DNA from: Apostichopus japonicus
Taxonomy: Eukaryota > Echinodermata > Holothuroidea > Aspidochirotida > Stichopodidae
NCBI RefSeq assembly: GCF_037975245.1
Contig: NC_092578.1
Span: forward strand, 13,496,321-13,560,320
Length of the DNA: 64,000 nucleotides
Reading direction: 5' to 3'
Made by a program: the position numbers and the translations under genes. The notes under the pieces are model-generated. The model saw only the letters and a list, made by a program, of their open reading frames with translations, searched no databases and was not told the origin of the DNA. Shown here piece after piece: positions 1-13,900 of the stretch (positions within the stretch are counted from its first letter, which is position 1; every line of letters begins with the position of its first letter).

Positions 1-208
1 TGTCCTCAATTTCCAATAGATGTTTCCTCGAGTTGACCTTCCCATTTCCCGCCGATTCCATTCCCCATTCTTGCAGATGTACCTCATGGTCCCACGAGTA
101 GTTGGAATGTCTGAAAACTAAAGGGGCAGGAACCCCCCCCCCCAACAAGAAGAAAAAAGTTTTTGAGGTCACACGAATTTTCCTGATATCAGTAAAGTTA
201 TCAGTAAA

Positions 209-246
<38 letters not shown>

Positions 247-1964
247 TACACATCTGCATATAATGTTCTGGATTGCCATTAACAGAGCTAGATATAATTA
301 GTTATATCGTCATGCAATGATACTGGTGCTCATAGTAATTTGTTGGTTTTTCATCGCCTGTTATTCACAAAGAGGCGGGGTGGGATTGGGGAGGGTGTTG
401 GGATGCAATGGCCACCACCTCCACCATCAACTGTGCCGATGAAGCATTCAGTTATAGGTTTTACCTTCAGTCCGGGATGAATTAAAAACATTCCTCCCGG
501 CCAGGATTCGCTTCCATAAGGATTTGTTCCTCAGAATCAAAGTCTGGGTTATTTAGAGTTTCTCCCTCCCCTCTCCCCATCTTTGAAATCCTGTGCATGT
601 CAATCCTGTGCATGTCGATGTCATCAGTATTATTTTATTTCATTATATTTCAGTTGAGTTGCAGAGTACAGTAGATATACTGGAGTTACAGTATATCTTG
701 TTTGTATCTTATATCTTAAAAGTTTAGTTCTGTATGTAGACAAAACAAAAGTACATCCAACTTCTCCTTCTTTAAATCCATACTTCCCTTCCCATTTCCA
801 CCTTCAAGGGGCACTTGGGCAACCCCACCGTGACCCCCCATCCCCCTGCCCCACTGTCCCCTGTTCACATTCCTCACCTCGTCCATTTCCTTAACACAGC
901 TTTACAATATACAGTATTACATTGAACCGAGATCTACTGTATGTAAGAATAAAAATTGAAATTCAACATTGACTTTTTGAAATGCCTTTGTAACTATTGA
1001 TCTAGCTGGGTTAAATGAATTCTTTTGTGATTTTGAAAAGGTTCACCTTGGTAAAAAGAAATATTAGGGGGCAAAAAAAAAAACAGGGAAATTCCCACGA
1101 TTTTTTTTAAGTTGCTTTTTTGTTCTGTTTGCTTACATGATTATAGACTTTATTTTCTAGCAATATAAGAGCCCCCATAAAATATTCAGATATTTACACA
1201 ATCATCACAATATTGGCTCACAGACTTTTAACGCTTTCAGTGTATATATATATATATATATATACAGTAGGATGTACAGTGGTATCATGTATGTTAAAAT
1301 GTGTGGTTTACGATCCATGCAATCATGTTCTCAATTTCTGTTGACACTTTTTCATGCACTGCTTGTTTACAAAGAGGGTGGAGGAGGGAACAAAGCCAAA
1401 CACTATAACGATAATGATAATCTAGTAAACAAACAGACCAGTACAAGATATTAGTATAATTAACCTTTTCCTGTTTTGTTAAATTACAATTGTATCTAAC
1501 TGGGTTAATTGTTTGCTCTCATGTGTGTGTATGATATTTACTCACTGTTCATTGTGGTTTGGTTAATATTATTATGTGGTTATAAGAGATTATTATCAAA
1601 GTTTCCTTGTGTGATATCTAGATAGTTTCCAGTACTTCAGTTTTCCCTAAATTTAAACAGAGCCTGCCCTTTTTATTATCTTGCGTATATTGCTCTTATG
1701 TTTATGACTCGTGACCACATGGGATTATACTCTTGGCACCATCCAGTCTTCCTTATTTGTTTTGCTTTCATTTTGCTCCGAATTGTGTAAATTTATAAAC
1801 TGAATCATCGTGAGTCTGTTTTTCCTTGTTTTGGGTTTGTTTAAGAAAGTCACATTGTATACAGTGCATTCAATCCTGACAGTGGAATAAGAACGAAGCT
1901 TTTTTTTTCTTTTTTTTTTCGAATTGGTACTTTAATTCTTTAGTAGTTGATCACAAAAAAAATA

Positions 1965-2150
1965 ACGGCGATGAGATGCAAACACGTTGGCCCGTCCGCG
2001 AAGAACGAGCGGACGTAAAAATTCCGACAAAATACATCCGTTTGTGTGTGTACGGAAACGGTAATTTATTCCGACCCATATGCGAGATGAATGTCTCGAC
2101 CTCAATACAGCGTTCACACAGTGAACAAGTTACGTTAGACTCAGTGCAAG
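1965..2150. promoter_or_regulatory. CpG-rich patch, possible promoter
   Basis: About 185 bp with far more CG dinucleotides than the AT-rich surroundings. It lies about 3 kb upstream of the first recognised coding exon of the ankyrin gene on the same strand. No TATA box or initiator could be assigned. It could equally be the remnant of an old repeat. Confidence 0.2.
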
Positions 2151-4437
2151 GGAAGTAGCTAATGACTCGAGGTTAAATACTTTATCGATCTGAAGTTTGT
2201 CCTCTCTCTGCTGCGGGGGACATTGACACAGAGAGAGGGAGACATCCGGGAATTGTGCAAGGCATGGTTTATATCAATTTACTTCATTCTCTCTTATACA
2301 AATGAGCTCTGAATTACCATGCCAACAAACCGGTGACATTCTTGCGCAGCTGCGCACTCCAATGATCCCTGAAGGTCACACTGCCCTCTACCCTCTGCAT
2401 CTTCCCTCTCGAAGTCATACCGTGTGTTCATCATGGGATGACTAGGATTTTCATTCATCTGAATCCTCTTGTCGTGACAATCTCTGTAGAAGTTTTAAGC
2501 TGTGGGACAGAGTCCACTACATGCAACTCACCCACAATGTATTTTACATACAGTATCCTTGAAAATTTGTTTGTTTTTTGGAATATAATATGTGGTTTTT
2601 TCTCCAGGATATCCCTTTGGTACATGAGATTTATGTATCATACCTTACGACTTGCACCTGTTGGGTGGGGTCATGGAGTTGAAAGGGGGAGAGGGTGCAG
2701 TTTGCAGGCTTGGTAGAGTGTAGTGCATATGCATAGAACTCAGGTTCTGTAAACTGTGATTTTTAAATACTAAACCAGTAAGTTAAAGGGGGGGGGGGGG
2801 GTAACATCATTTGAAAAGAATAACAGCAAGGTAGTTTCTGATGTAACTCATTCATGTATGACATAGATTATTGTGCAATATGCGTCCAGATGATGTGAGT
2901 AAAATGCAATATTTCATATCGCAAGAATAGAACATGCAATGAAGCGTGAAAGTTGGATAACTGTGCTTTGTTTCATAAGCTTTTTTATCTGTATTCGTTT
3001 CAACGACAGAGCTACAGGAAGCAATATTACTCCTGTATCACTTCTCCAAACTGTTGAATAGCTGTTTACTAAAACCAAGGTGTTTGCCAATTTGTTAAAG
3101 GTAGACTTAATTTACACTGTAATGCGTACGACTGATCCTAGGAAATTGAGTTTTTAGAAAGTAGGCCCAGAAGTATAGAGCCAAGATCTAGTGTAAAACA
3201 TGCATTTAAAGTAAAATGCCAGACCCCTGGGGCTGTCATCCACAATGCAAGTTGTACACACCATGGTAGTAGCAATGAGTGTGATTCAATTGTAACTTTA
3301 CACCCAAATCTATCTGTGTTAAATTCTACTCTATTGTAAAGCCGCATTGGACTGTGGAGGAACAGGGAATTTCCCAATGCTGGCGCTATAATTTTGTGGT
3401 TTAATAATCCCATTGATAAAAGCTAACACCTTTGGCGACCACATGGCAATTACTGTAAAGACTTCCTTCTTAGGGTTTTGAAGAGCCGAGTTTGTTGACA
3501 AGGTGGCTTTCGACATCAGTTTGATGGTTAACGTGAGTTAGACGGTGTGCACCTTTTGGTCTGAGTTTGTGATTATTGCAGCAATTTGCTTCTCTCCTTC
3601 ATTATCTTATTAAAATATATATATGATAATTCATCTCGGATATACCATGAAATGGTGTGAGCTTTTCAAATTTGGTAGCAATTTATTTGAAGGACTTGTT
3701 AAATAACAAACCACAACAAAAGGTAAGTGTGTCTTTGCCTATTGCAGCAGCAGCTGCATATATAGTTTTGTGAACATATATTTCCATTTAAACAAAACAA
3801 AAAATGCTCAAAATATTTGGTAAATACCTCAAGGATTTGTGATTGTTTATCATGTAAGTAGTTGAAGAAAGGCTTACCTTGCACCAAGCATGGATGGCTA
3901 TAATACCCTGACAGTAGATACTTTCATTGTCCTGCTTGGACAAGCCCTTCACCCCAATCCCTAACCACCCCCCCCCCCCCACACACACACAACAAACACT
4001 ATTTTAATGTGTTCTCCTATTTGATGCATTTATATAAGCCATCTGCATTGTCGTTAAATTTTGTCATCAAACATTTTCAAACATGCTCTCCAAGGGGCTG
4101 TGAACTTCTGATGGTCCAAATTATTCCTAGACATTGAGGATCGAGTCATAGCGTAGGCCAATGTTATTAAAATAACTCAGTGTGAATAACTACTTTTAGA
4201 GTGGGTGTTAACATGATTGTTGGTACAGTATTTGAGCGTGGGTGGCCATTTTCTGACTCTCTAGCGTATTTTGCTGCTATATGCTGAAGACCTTATGATT
4301 CTATTTAATTCCAGAGTGAATCAAACACCCTTTATCCTTACATGTTATGTTAGTCACTTTTTGTAAGATTTCTTACTTTAACTGTCTATTTCATGTCACT
4401 GGACTTTGGGATGGTACAACACAATTCACTTCCCTCC

Positions 4438-4600
4438 TGGCTTACCTGTCTCCTCACAACCTCAGCATCCTTGGTCTAACATTGCAAAAAATGAACTTGT
4501 AAAAGTGCTTAGTACTCTGCCCTCCCTGACAATGAACTTCCTTCTAATTCTACCACCCAAAGTGCTCAGAACGTGTTTTTAGACTCGTGTCGAGTCTGTT
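4438..4600. repeat. Old dispersed repeat, copy 1
   Basis: Diverged copy of the sequence at about 8813-8990. Shared blocks include CTTACCTGT, CACAACCT.AGCA, a GCCCTCC block and a CTACC.CCCAAAGTG block in the same order. The family is not recognised. Confidence 0.45.
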
Positions 4601-4956
4601 CGAACCTGACAGAACTGGTTTTTGAATTGAGACTTTAATTTCTTTTTGTGTTTTCTGGGGAGTTGGATCTTTGGATCATCATTTGTGCACACTGCCTCAT
4701 GTGTATCCATTTCGATTGGGGGTGGAGGGGGGGGAGGTTGGCACTTGTTTTGGTTGCCAGCCTTGTCCCGTGTGAATGCCTATATATCATGGGTACATGT
4801 AGCGGTTATGCCAATTGCAATTACTGCTTCCACTGTATCGAGAGTGCTGAGGTTGTGAGGTGACTGGTAAGCTTGTCACTCACACACCTGGTCAGTTTGT
4901 CTGATCTAAACATTATTAGCCATTTTTTTGTTTGTCTTTCTTTATAACCTCTGCAG

Positions 4957-5262
4957 GATTTTCTTCACCTGTGTACCCTCACTCAGACTCAAGATAGGTC
5001 AAGCAAAGCACCTCGATTCTCAACCAATCATATTATTTGGTCCTATCCTGCCACGGACACCATTTCATGACACACTGGACCCTCAACCCCATCCTGGTTC
5101 TGGGGCAAGGCTCCAGGGGGGGCAGCGTGACAACATGCCCAGGATAATATCGGCGACCAAGAAAGGGAAATTCAACGCGGTATCGGAAGAGATATGCAAA
5201 GGGGTAGACGTAGACACAGTGGACTCGGAAGGGGCTACTTCACTATACTGGTCTTCCTGTAG
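4957..5262 (+). CDS. Ankyrin gene exon 1 (5' part probably UTR)
   Basis: A pyrimidine-rich tract ending CTGCAG at 4956 marks a likely acceptor, and AG|GTGAGT at 5262/5263 the donor. Coding is proposed from the ATG at 5135. The stretch 4957-5134 is open in the same frame but looks like leader sequence. The exon ends in phase 2, and the split serine codon is completed by the next exon. Confidence 0.75.
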
Positions 5263-8200
5263 GTGAGTCTCAGTCCATGCAGTAGTTTATATATATTGAA
5301 ACACTCTCTCCTTAACTGTCTCACGTCACTCCTGAAATACGAAGCAAGGAAAAGAAGTAATATACGACATGCACTAGAACACCTGCTTGAGGAACAGAAG
5401 AGGGAGCAGGGTGTGGAACCAAGGGGTTGGGAGGGGGGGGAGGAGCATACCTCTTTAAAAATGTGAAAAATAGTCTTTATTCTGTTTAGACCTAATTATG
5501 CCTCAGAATGCAGCACCAATTGATATTCAAAATGTTTGAATTTTTTGGTGGACATTGGATCCCCCTCCCCCTCCCTCTCTCCCTCCCCGACTTCTGAGTT
5601 TCACATCGCAGGGTCACTATACTCCTGATCCTTCATTTAATCCTGGATCAGCCTTGGGGTACTTGAATGGTATGCAGAGATGATCTCTATTGTTTGATCT
5701 CTATTGTTGTCTTTCTGCTGTGCATTTGGAGCTATTCCCCCCCCCCCCCCTCCCTTTTATTTTTGGCAGTTATTGGTGCCTTCAATAAAGTAAATTTGGA
5801 AAATATTTGGAAATATTATATCATACAGACCATGCATGATGCAAGTTTGCATTGTTTAAATATCCTCTGTTACAGAGAAGTATCAATTGTGCTGGTAATT
5901 GTTTGCGTGAATAAATGCCTGCTGGTATTTCCCCAAGGAATACCTTATTCTTTCCAGTACCCCATTGAGTATTGTTCTTTACAAACAATGAAAGAGTGTC
6001 TTGTCTAAAATTAAACCATTGAAAGGTGCGAATTGCTATTGAAACTCTTAAAGGGGGTGGAGGGGAAGTGATATCGTATTTGCTTTTTTGTGGTTGTTTA
6101 AATATATTACGTGTTAGTGTGAACACTGACCTTTATATATGTATTACATTATAGAGATTTTTATAAATGACTCGATTTACATGATTCTCATTATATTACT
6201 CCTCCATGGACTCCATGAGAAATATATATCTATACCACAGGTGCTCTCTTTAATCCAACTAATAGAAAAACAAAGTTATTATAAGTACAACACATCCCAA
6301 AGTGAACTTACAGTAAGTGATGATGATGCTCTTGAGGTTACATTAACCTGGCCACTTCCTCTCCCCACCCCCCCTTCCCCGCCCCATCACTATGAAAACA
6401 CCATGTAATTATATTCCATGGTCCCTAGCTTTTCTAGCATCTCCCCTCGCATATTAAAAAGTCCTCCTTTCCTGCTCTTATCTACAGTGGCAATGCCTCG
6501 CTCTCCAGGTTTCTCATCCAGAAAGGAGCAAACGTAAACCACAAGGTGAACTGGGAGTCGACGCCCCTCCATGCTGCTGCAGATAGAGGGCGCACCGAAT
6601 GCGTGGAGTGCCTACTGATCTCGTAAGTGGCTAAAGATAGATCACTTTTTTTAAAATTTTTTTTATTTTATTCAGAGCTGTATTTCTCTCTTTCTTTATA
6701 AAAAAGTAGTGCTCTATAGTGCGGGTGCAGTCTCGACCAGAGACAACTTTGTCGCTTGATGTCGCACTGTGGGGAGAATCTGTAGAAGCGACGTGGTTAT
6801 GCGTTGCGCTATCGTCAACAGCATCTGTACGCTTGTGAGGTTTTTATAGTTAGTGTCAATGATATATCATAATAAGGAACAGAAATTAGCACTTTCAAAA
6901 CTCCTGCAGTGGGTCATTTATAGCCAGAAAACTTTCCCCATGAAAAGTGTGAAAAAATTGTGTATATTCCCAAATATTTGGTTATAGCTCTGAGGTCAGT
7001 CGAATTTTATCAGCGTGATAAATGAAAGGAAAGGTAAATATTTCACACGGTCAGAAACCCTAGGTAGTTTCTTTCTTAGAGGTTGAAGAGCGAAGAACTT
7101 TTTATCCCTGCTCTTCTCTGCTCTTGTACTTTTAAATACTTTTCCTTTCACCTGTCGAAGTTTCATTTGTCTCAGGGCAGTGCCCTTCGAGTCACGTGAA
7201 CAAAACTAAATTTGACTCTAAAAAAAGATTGACAAAATTACCCTTCTCACTCACCGTTAAGCTTTTTTGAAAAGCATGCCGGCTAATTCAAAAGAGAATT
7301 GTTTCACTTTTTGTTAAGTGATAACCCTGCATTTTCGTCCCCATTACTTTTTAACAGTGGAAAAAAAACACAAAAAAAAAAAACATGATTCGTAGAAATC
7401 TGTTCCCAACTTCCCCGCATTAGTTTTATTTTCCCTCCTCGTCATGAAGTTGAACAAGGAATTCTCTCCAATTTTCAATAGGTGGCACATTGCCAGCACT
7501 TTATAACTCATCCTCTTGAAATGACGATGATGTTAGGAAGCGCAGGTATTTCCTCTGACCGGGGATTTCCCTTCGACCAAATTTATTAAGCAAAGTAAAA
7601 ATGTAAGTTAGTATTAATTACTACCTGGGATCATTAACAATCCAGTATCGCTTTCAGATATATCGTAACTTCTTAATGACGAGTGCGGTCGGGGGGGGGG
7701 GATTAGGTTGACCTATGACCTTTTAGAAAATAGGAAAGAAATATAGGCAAGAAAATGAAACTAAAAGTACCATGAAAAACATGTATTATAATAGCTGATG
7801 GAAGTTTGTTTCATTCATGACAAAAAAATATATATAAAAAACAAAGAAATGAATGACAACAAAGTTAAAATTGACTCAAAGATCATTGATGTTAAGAGGT
7901 TCTGACCGGCTGGAATTCATAACAGAGCAGGAAAAGCTTCCTCACTGATGAGGCCAATGACATGCACAATCAACAGGCCTGTCGTTTAAAGCAGCATGTT
8001 GCGTCCTTTTCTATGGACATACATAACTAGCTTATCTATTCAAATTTTACTTCAAATGGTGGCATAAAAGTCGAAAAATTTACAACTTTCAACTTTGTTT
8101 TTCTCGAAGATATTTTCCGTTGGGATCCAAATAAACCTTGCCCATAATATGAATATTTAAAAACTACGAACGTCAATGGCCAATACGTAATACAACACCA

Positions 8201-10877
8201 TGCTTGATTTGTGTATATTGTCTATGGCAGTTGTACCAGGGAGCTGTTAGAGTCCAGCTCGCTGGTTGTACCAAGTTACCATCTCGACGTTTTGAATCTA
8301 TTTTTAGCAACAGCTCATAACTAAACCTGCATCTCTGATTGGTTGAATTCAAACTAGTGGGTTGGGGGAACTGTATGCGATTAATATTAAATGTGTAATT
8401 TGTCGGAGGACACTTTTCTCATTATCTGCAAATGTCCTTATTTACTCGCCAACTAACGCTTTTGGCAGGGAAAAAACTTGGCTAATATCTTAGTTTGCTG
8501 ATTGTGTGATTGATATATGTTAAAAACTCGATGGACTTGTCAAAATAGTGGAAAACGGCGACAAAACGCAAAATGCTGCTTTAAGTCATTGTTATTGACC
8601 CACATATAGTCAATTAAGTGGTCCCCCATGGTCAAACATCAGCATATATTTTACCTGCCACCCTCAGGGCATGGCATTTCTGCTCCAATAGACATGTGTC
8701 CCATATAACTTTCCTTTTTGCCTGGGAATATTTTGGAGTTGGGAAACCTACTGAGAAAGTACCGGTTCAAAGCTTGACACCTTTTAGCATTCCAAAATTG
8801 ACTTAGCTCATCGCTTACCTGTTTCCCCACAACCTTAGCACCCTCGTTCGACCGTGCCTAGAATGAACTGGTAAACTTTTTGCACTGTGCGCCCTCCTCT
8901 ATGACCGGACCCCTCCGGTCAATGCCCTTCCTTTCTCATTCTACCTCCCAAAGTGTCTACATCGTTCGTTTATCGAGTGGATTTCGTATTCTACTTAATC
9001 CGATCGGAATAGTTTCCTAGGATCCTTGGTTCAGATTTGTGGGGCAGTACCGATAAACTTCCAAAGCTTTCATCTTCTTGTGTCTGCCTCTTTCACCACT
9101 AAGGATATGTTAAAAACCTGACCATACAGATTCACACCCTAATACATCGCTGCACATCGTTTAAACTACAGTAGGTGTGACAGTTAGGTCACCAATCTAT
9201 TTTCCCCTCTAATGTCCCTTCCAATTTCCCCTAATGAAACGATACCACAGATATTTACTCACTGAATGTGTTTTCTATTGTCCACTCTGTCAAAGTACCA
9301 TGTTTTATTTTTCTTTCTATGAAAGGCTTGGCCAAATTTTTAGTTTCCCTGCAAACCTTCTGAAGATCCCCCCCCCTTATCAGAATTTGTGGTTTCAACT
9401 CTGTACCACTACTTGTCCCTGGAATTGACTAGGGAAAGTCCCCCAGCGTGGATTTTAATCCTGTAGAGGAACCATTTGGTTTTGTGGGACACCTGGATTT
9501 ATTATTCCTAAGTGGAATAACACTGTATAAAAGTCATAGTAACAATGAAGAGGTCAACCTGTGGTTAGATTCCCTCGTATTATTTCTATGATAAGAGAGC
9601 CAGTGAAGCAAAGAGCACAAGATACAACCTTTAGTGACTTTGTCAAAAAAAGGATGAGACTTCCAAATCCCTTCTGGAAAATTGGAAATGTTTAAGATTT
9701 CCATTGTGTGCTTGATCGATCCAGGAAGGAAGGAAAACTGAAGAAGGTTTGTTTAAGGTGCACCACTAAAGGTTACTGATAACAATGGTAAACTCAGTGA
9801 GTAGAAATCTACAGCGGGTTTGGTAGAGGTCAAATGTTAATTTGAGATCAAAATGTGGAAACCCTGCAAGAAACTTCATTTCTCAAAATGGGACACATTG
9901 TGGGATTCGGAGCTCAATTTCCTCCGCGATTATTGCGCATCGTAAGTTTATGTAGCAAAAACTGGGTCTGAAATGTATACGAGAAATGTTGCCTCAGCGG
10001 CCCATCAATAAGAAATGTGCCCCCGTGCTTAACTATTGTATGTTCCCATTCCTGCAATTGCTGTATATAGTATACATTGGCGCAGATGCTATGAAAGGCG
10101 GTTGTTAATATCCTCAAGATATTCTTAATATCCTTAATCCATTCTTAATGTACCAGTTTTCTCTTTTGGGTTTTGGATGTAGGGTCTGAAGCTACAGGAC
10201 CTTGGGAGGAGCTATGGGTAGTGGAAGGGTAGAGGAGGGGAGGGAAGGGGATGGAGGGGAAGGGGTGTATTGAGGGTGGTATGAACTTGCAAGGGTTGGA
10301 AAAGGTCTCCTTGATTTCAAAATCAATCTTTCAGCACGTTTCTCCCTATGCTAATCTGTCGTTCATGTTTTGAGTCGAAAACTTTCATTGAAGGAATCAA
10401 AACAGAGCTTCCTTGGATTCAATAGGAACAATGTTAACACAGCACAGCAGGTGTGGTTGTGAACATTAAACACAATTGCTGTGCAAGGTAAATACACCAA
10501 GGTATTTCCTCTTTCCTTGATCTGAAGCTGTTGATTAACCCCTCACTCTCGGGTGAAAGTGCTGATCGTTTTCTCCGTAATCCAATTTGAAAATAACATT
10601 CGTGTTCAAACAGCTCTTTCAGTCTGGTTTGATCAAGTTCTTCCAATGCCTGAACATCAAAGTACAGTAGGCTACTCCAATCAAATCGAAGTAGAAATGA
10701 GTGACGTTTTTGAAGGTTCCTGATTTGATTCTTTTGTTTATTTTTGATATAAATCTTGTTCCGAAAGTGTCTCGCTGGCAAAATGTGACAAGCTAATGGC
10801 ATCATTTATGATGAACTTGCCTACTAACCTATATATATATGTGTATGTATGTTTATATATGTATGTTTATATATGTA

Positions 10878-10913
<36 letters not shown>

Positions 10914-13900
10914 CTGATAATTAATCAAACTGAAACATCCTCTAACATCAATGTGCACACACCAATGACTGTCATGACATTCTTGATCATCTTTTTCAGT
11001 TTTAATTGGCTCCCTAGCTACAATAACATTATTTTGCTGAAGTAATTTTTTTTTGGTACAGGAAGTAGCCCTACTGCAAATCAATAAGCCAATTATATTG
11101 TTGTTCATCAACAAGTCAATGCAACTCAGACTCAATGTGACTTAATGTACATGTAAACACCCAAACCCCTGGATTTGGACAGTACGATTGAAACAAAATT
11201 TATGCCTTTTAGAAATTGCTAGAAGTTTTATCGAAAAGTAATTTTTCTGGTCTGTCTGGAACTCCAGATTATATCCAGATATTGAGGTGGTTTTGAAAAG
11301 TAGATAATATAAATATTTCATTGAGGAAAAAAAGACATTAAAGGTTTGCAGTAAAATGCTGGTTGAACATCAAACAAAAAAAAAATAAAAAAATAAAAAA
11401 AAATAAAAAAAAAATAAAAATGCTGGTTGAAGTTGGAGTATATATGAATTATGAATGACCAGTTGTGGACTAATTTCTAGCTTAACATGAATGACCATTA
11501 TTTATTAGTTATGAATAATTTCTAGCTTCATATTTGGTGCAAATTAATATTGATGACCTGTTAAAGTTAGCCAATGGATACTTTTGGATGGTATTTCCTT
11601 CATACTGCAATCTTTTATGTTTAAATTCACTGGTTCGGTAGAAGAATTAGTTCAAGACTTTTGAGTAAATAATTATTGCTGAATGCTTTTCATGCATTTT
11701 TTTGGTTCTTAATACAATGCTAAATTCTGAATCTAGACTACTTCTACGATTGATTTTCTCATTTCAATAATTCTTTTTGTCCTCTCCTCTCTTGATTCTT
11801 GCAGTAAAGCAGATGTGAATGCTCAGAACGCCAACCACGACACACCCCTGCATCTCGCAGCCTACCGAGGATACTACCAAATATGTCTCCTGCTACTAGC
11901 GTACAACGCCAGTCTGAATCTAAAAAACTTCAAGGGCAAAACACCCTGTCAAGAGGCCATGGAAGCAGGACACACGAAAATTGTGAAAATACTTGCAAGT
12001 AAGTACCGGCAGGATATCGATAGCGGTCGGACGAATCAATTATCACAGTCAAACTTTGCACAGAGTATTACAAATGGCATTTATAACTCTACCTGACAGA
12101 ATATTGCTTAATACTCAGAAGTTCTTAACCACCACTATAAATTGGGGATTTCCATCGGAAATTCCAGATTGCTATATTGAGTGCATTATAGCTTAGCTTC
12201 TGTAGTATTTTAAAGAGGGGTTTAAAGACTTTTCTTCTTAACTAGCGACCTTTGATGCATACAGTATGCTTTCCATATGCTTTTCCAATAGATATTTGAC
12301 TGCTCATCATCAGATATCAGGTTTATAGGAAACTGATATTTTTAGTATATTCGAAGATCCCCAAAAGTCTCCAATGATATCTATATTAATTGCACTGTAA
12401 CTTTTGGTCATGAATTGACTAAAAAAAGCCATCTTGGAAAACCCTTAGTGCCTTAGAGGAAGAGTCCTATATGTGGGATTAAAAGTCATTGATTTGAATC
12501 CTGTCATATGGAAGAGAAACCCGTCGCTCTTTTTCAAAATATGTTTATAACGTCATGGTCAGTTTTCTGTTTGTCATTCATTGACATGCCTTTCTATAAT
12601 GCAAAATTAGTGTTATAGTTCTGACCAGGGTAATAGCAATTCAAGAAGCGAAAATATATATAAGCCTAAATTTAAACAAGTAAAATGTGAGTTTGTGGGT
12701 ACATTCGGTCTCTCTAGCAGCTTTGATTAGGCAACTATATTATGTATGAAAACATGTCGTCAGGTAAAACTTGCTCGTCGATCAGCAGGAAATAAATTCT
12801 GCTCTGAACTTGACAACTTTTCTTCTCCCATCAACAGACAACAATAAGGGTGGAACGTTTCCTCTGGAGAACAAAACTATAGGAGACGTCTATCGTAACA
12901 AATTCTCTGCAGAAAACGGGGAGAGGGGTGACGTGCAGTATTCATATGAGCGTCAACTGAGTGACCAGCAATATTCAGAGAGGACACCTGACATAAGGTG
13001 AGCAGTGTGGGTTACAGGAGGAGTACTATTACAGGAGTGTAACAGGGGTACAAAAGGAGTGTAACGTGGGAACAAAAGGAGTGAAATGTGGGTACAAAAG
13101 GAGTGAAATGTGGGTACAAAAGGAGTGCGACATGGGTACAACAGGAGTGCAACGTGGGTACAAAAGGAGTGTAACATGGGTACAACAGGAGTGTTACATG
13201 GGTACAAAAGGGAGTGCAACATGGGTACAAAAGGAGTGTTACATGGGTACAAAAGGGAGTGTAATGTGGGTACAACAGGAGTGCAACATGGGTACAACAG
13301 GAGTGCGACATGGGTACAACAGGAGTGCAACGTGGGTACAACAGGAGTGTAACGTGGGAACGAAAGGAGTGCAACGTGGGTACAACAGGAGTGTAACGTG
13401 GGTACAAAAGGAAGGCAACAGGGGTACAAAAGGGGGTCAACATGGGTATTTAAGGAGTGTAACAGGTAGATCAATTCAACAGGGTAACATGAAACACAAG
13501 CTTATCAGCATGCCAGTGGTCCATCTGCTTTTAAAACGTTTTAACAAGTTTTTGGTTATTTGGGATGGTTTTTTGGCCCCGATTAATACTGAATCAACTT
13601 AATGGTTGGTTATCTCATGTAGCTGGTAACCTTTCATGACATTCTAAGGGGGGGAAAGAAAAAACCCCAAATCATTCCCTGATTGTCACCCTCCTATTAT
13701 ACCAATCAGTACATTTATAAAACTTCCTGTTAACACATCAGGGTCTGGCGAATGCAAATACAGACTATATATAGGAAATCAAGTCATTTCCTTACAGTAT
13801 GTCTGGTATTTTGTTATAAGCTAATAAATATGATATTGTATAGCTGACATTTGTCTTCACCTGTGCAGGCAACAACTCTGTCAGTTACGTCTAAGTTTCC

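Larger units (their letters stand above)
1..4956. other. Upstream non-coding region of the ankyrin gene
   Basis: No coding exon is supported here. The stretch holds (AT)n tracts near 209-242 and 1243-1264, poly-G/C runs (for example near 130, 2789 and 3969), and a CpG-rich patch at about 1965-2150. Non-coding 5' exons of the ankyrin gene could lie here, but none can be placed from sequence alone. Confidence 0.6.
6623..11804 (+). other. Ankyrin gene intron 2
   Basis: Intron of 5182 bp. It holds an old dispersed repeat (about 8813-8990), a G-rich stretch (10201-10265), an (AT)n tract (10887-10912) and an A-rich AAAAAT-type run (11369-11420). A 123-codon open frame on the minus strand at 10434-10805 is not convincing as a gene. 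Confidence 0.75.

Noticed and set aside
10434-10805. 123-codon open frame on the minus strand inside ankyrin intron 2
   Set aside because: No recognisable motif, no splice context and no partner. One or a few frames of this size are expected by chance in 64 kb over six frames.
13066-13602. Long repetitive open frames on both strands
   Set aside because: They result from the 22-bp minisatellite being free of stop codons in several frames.
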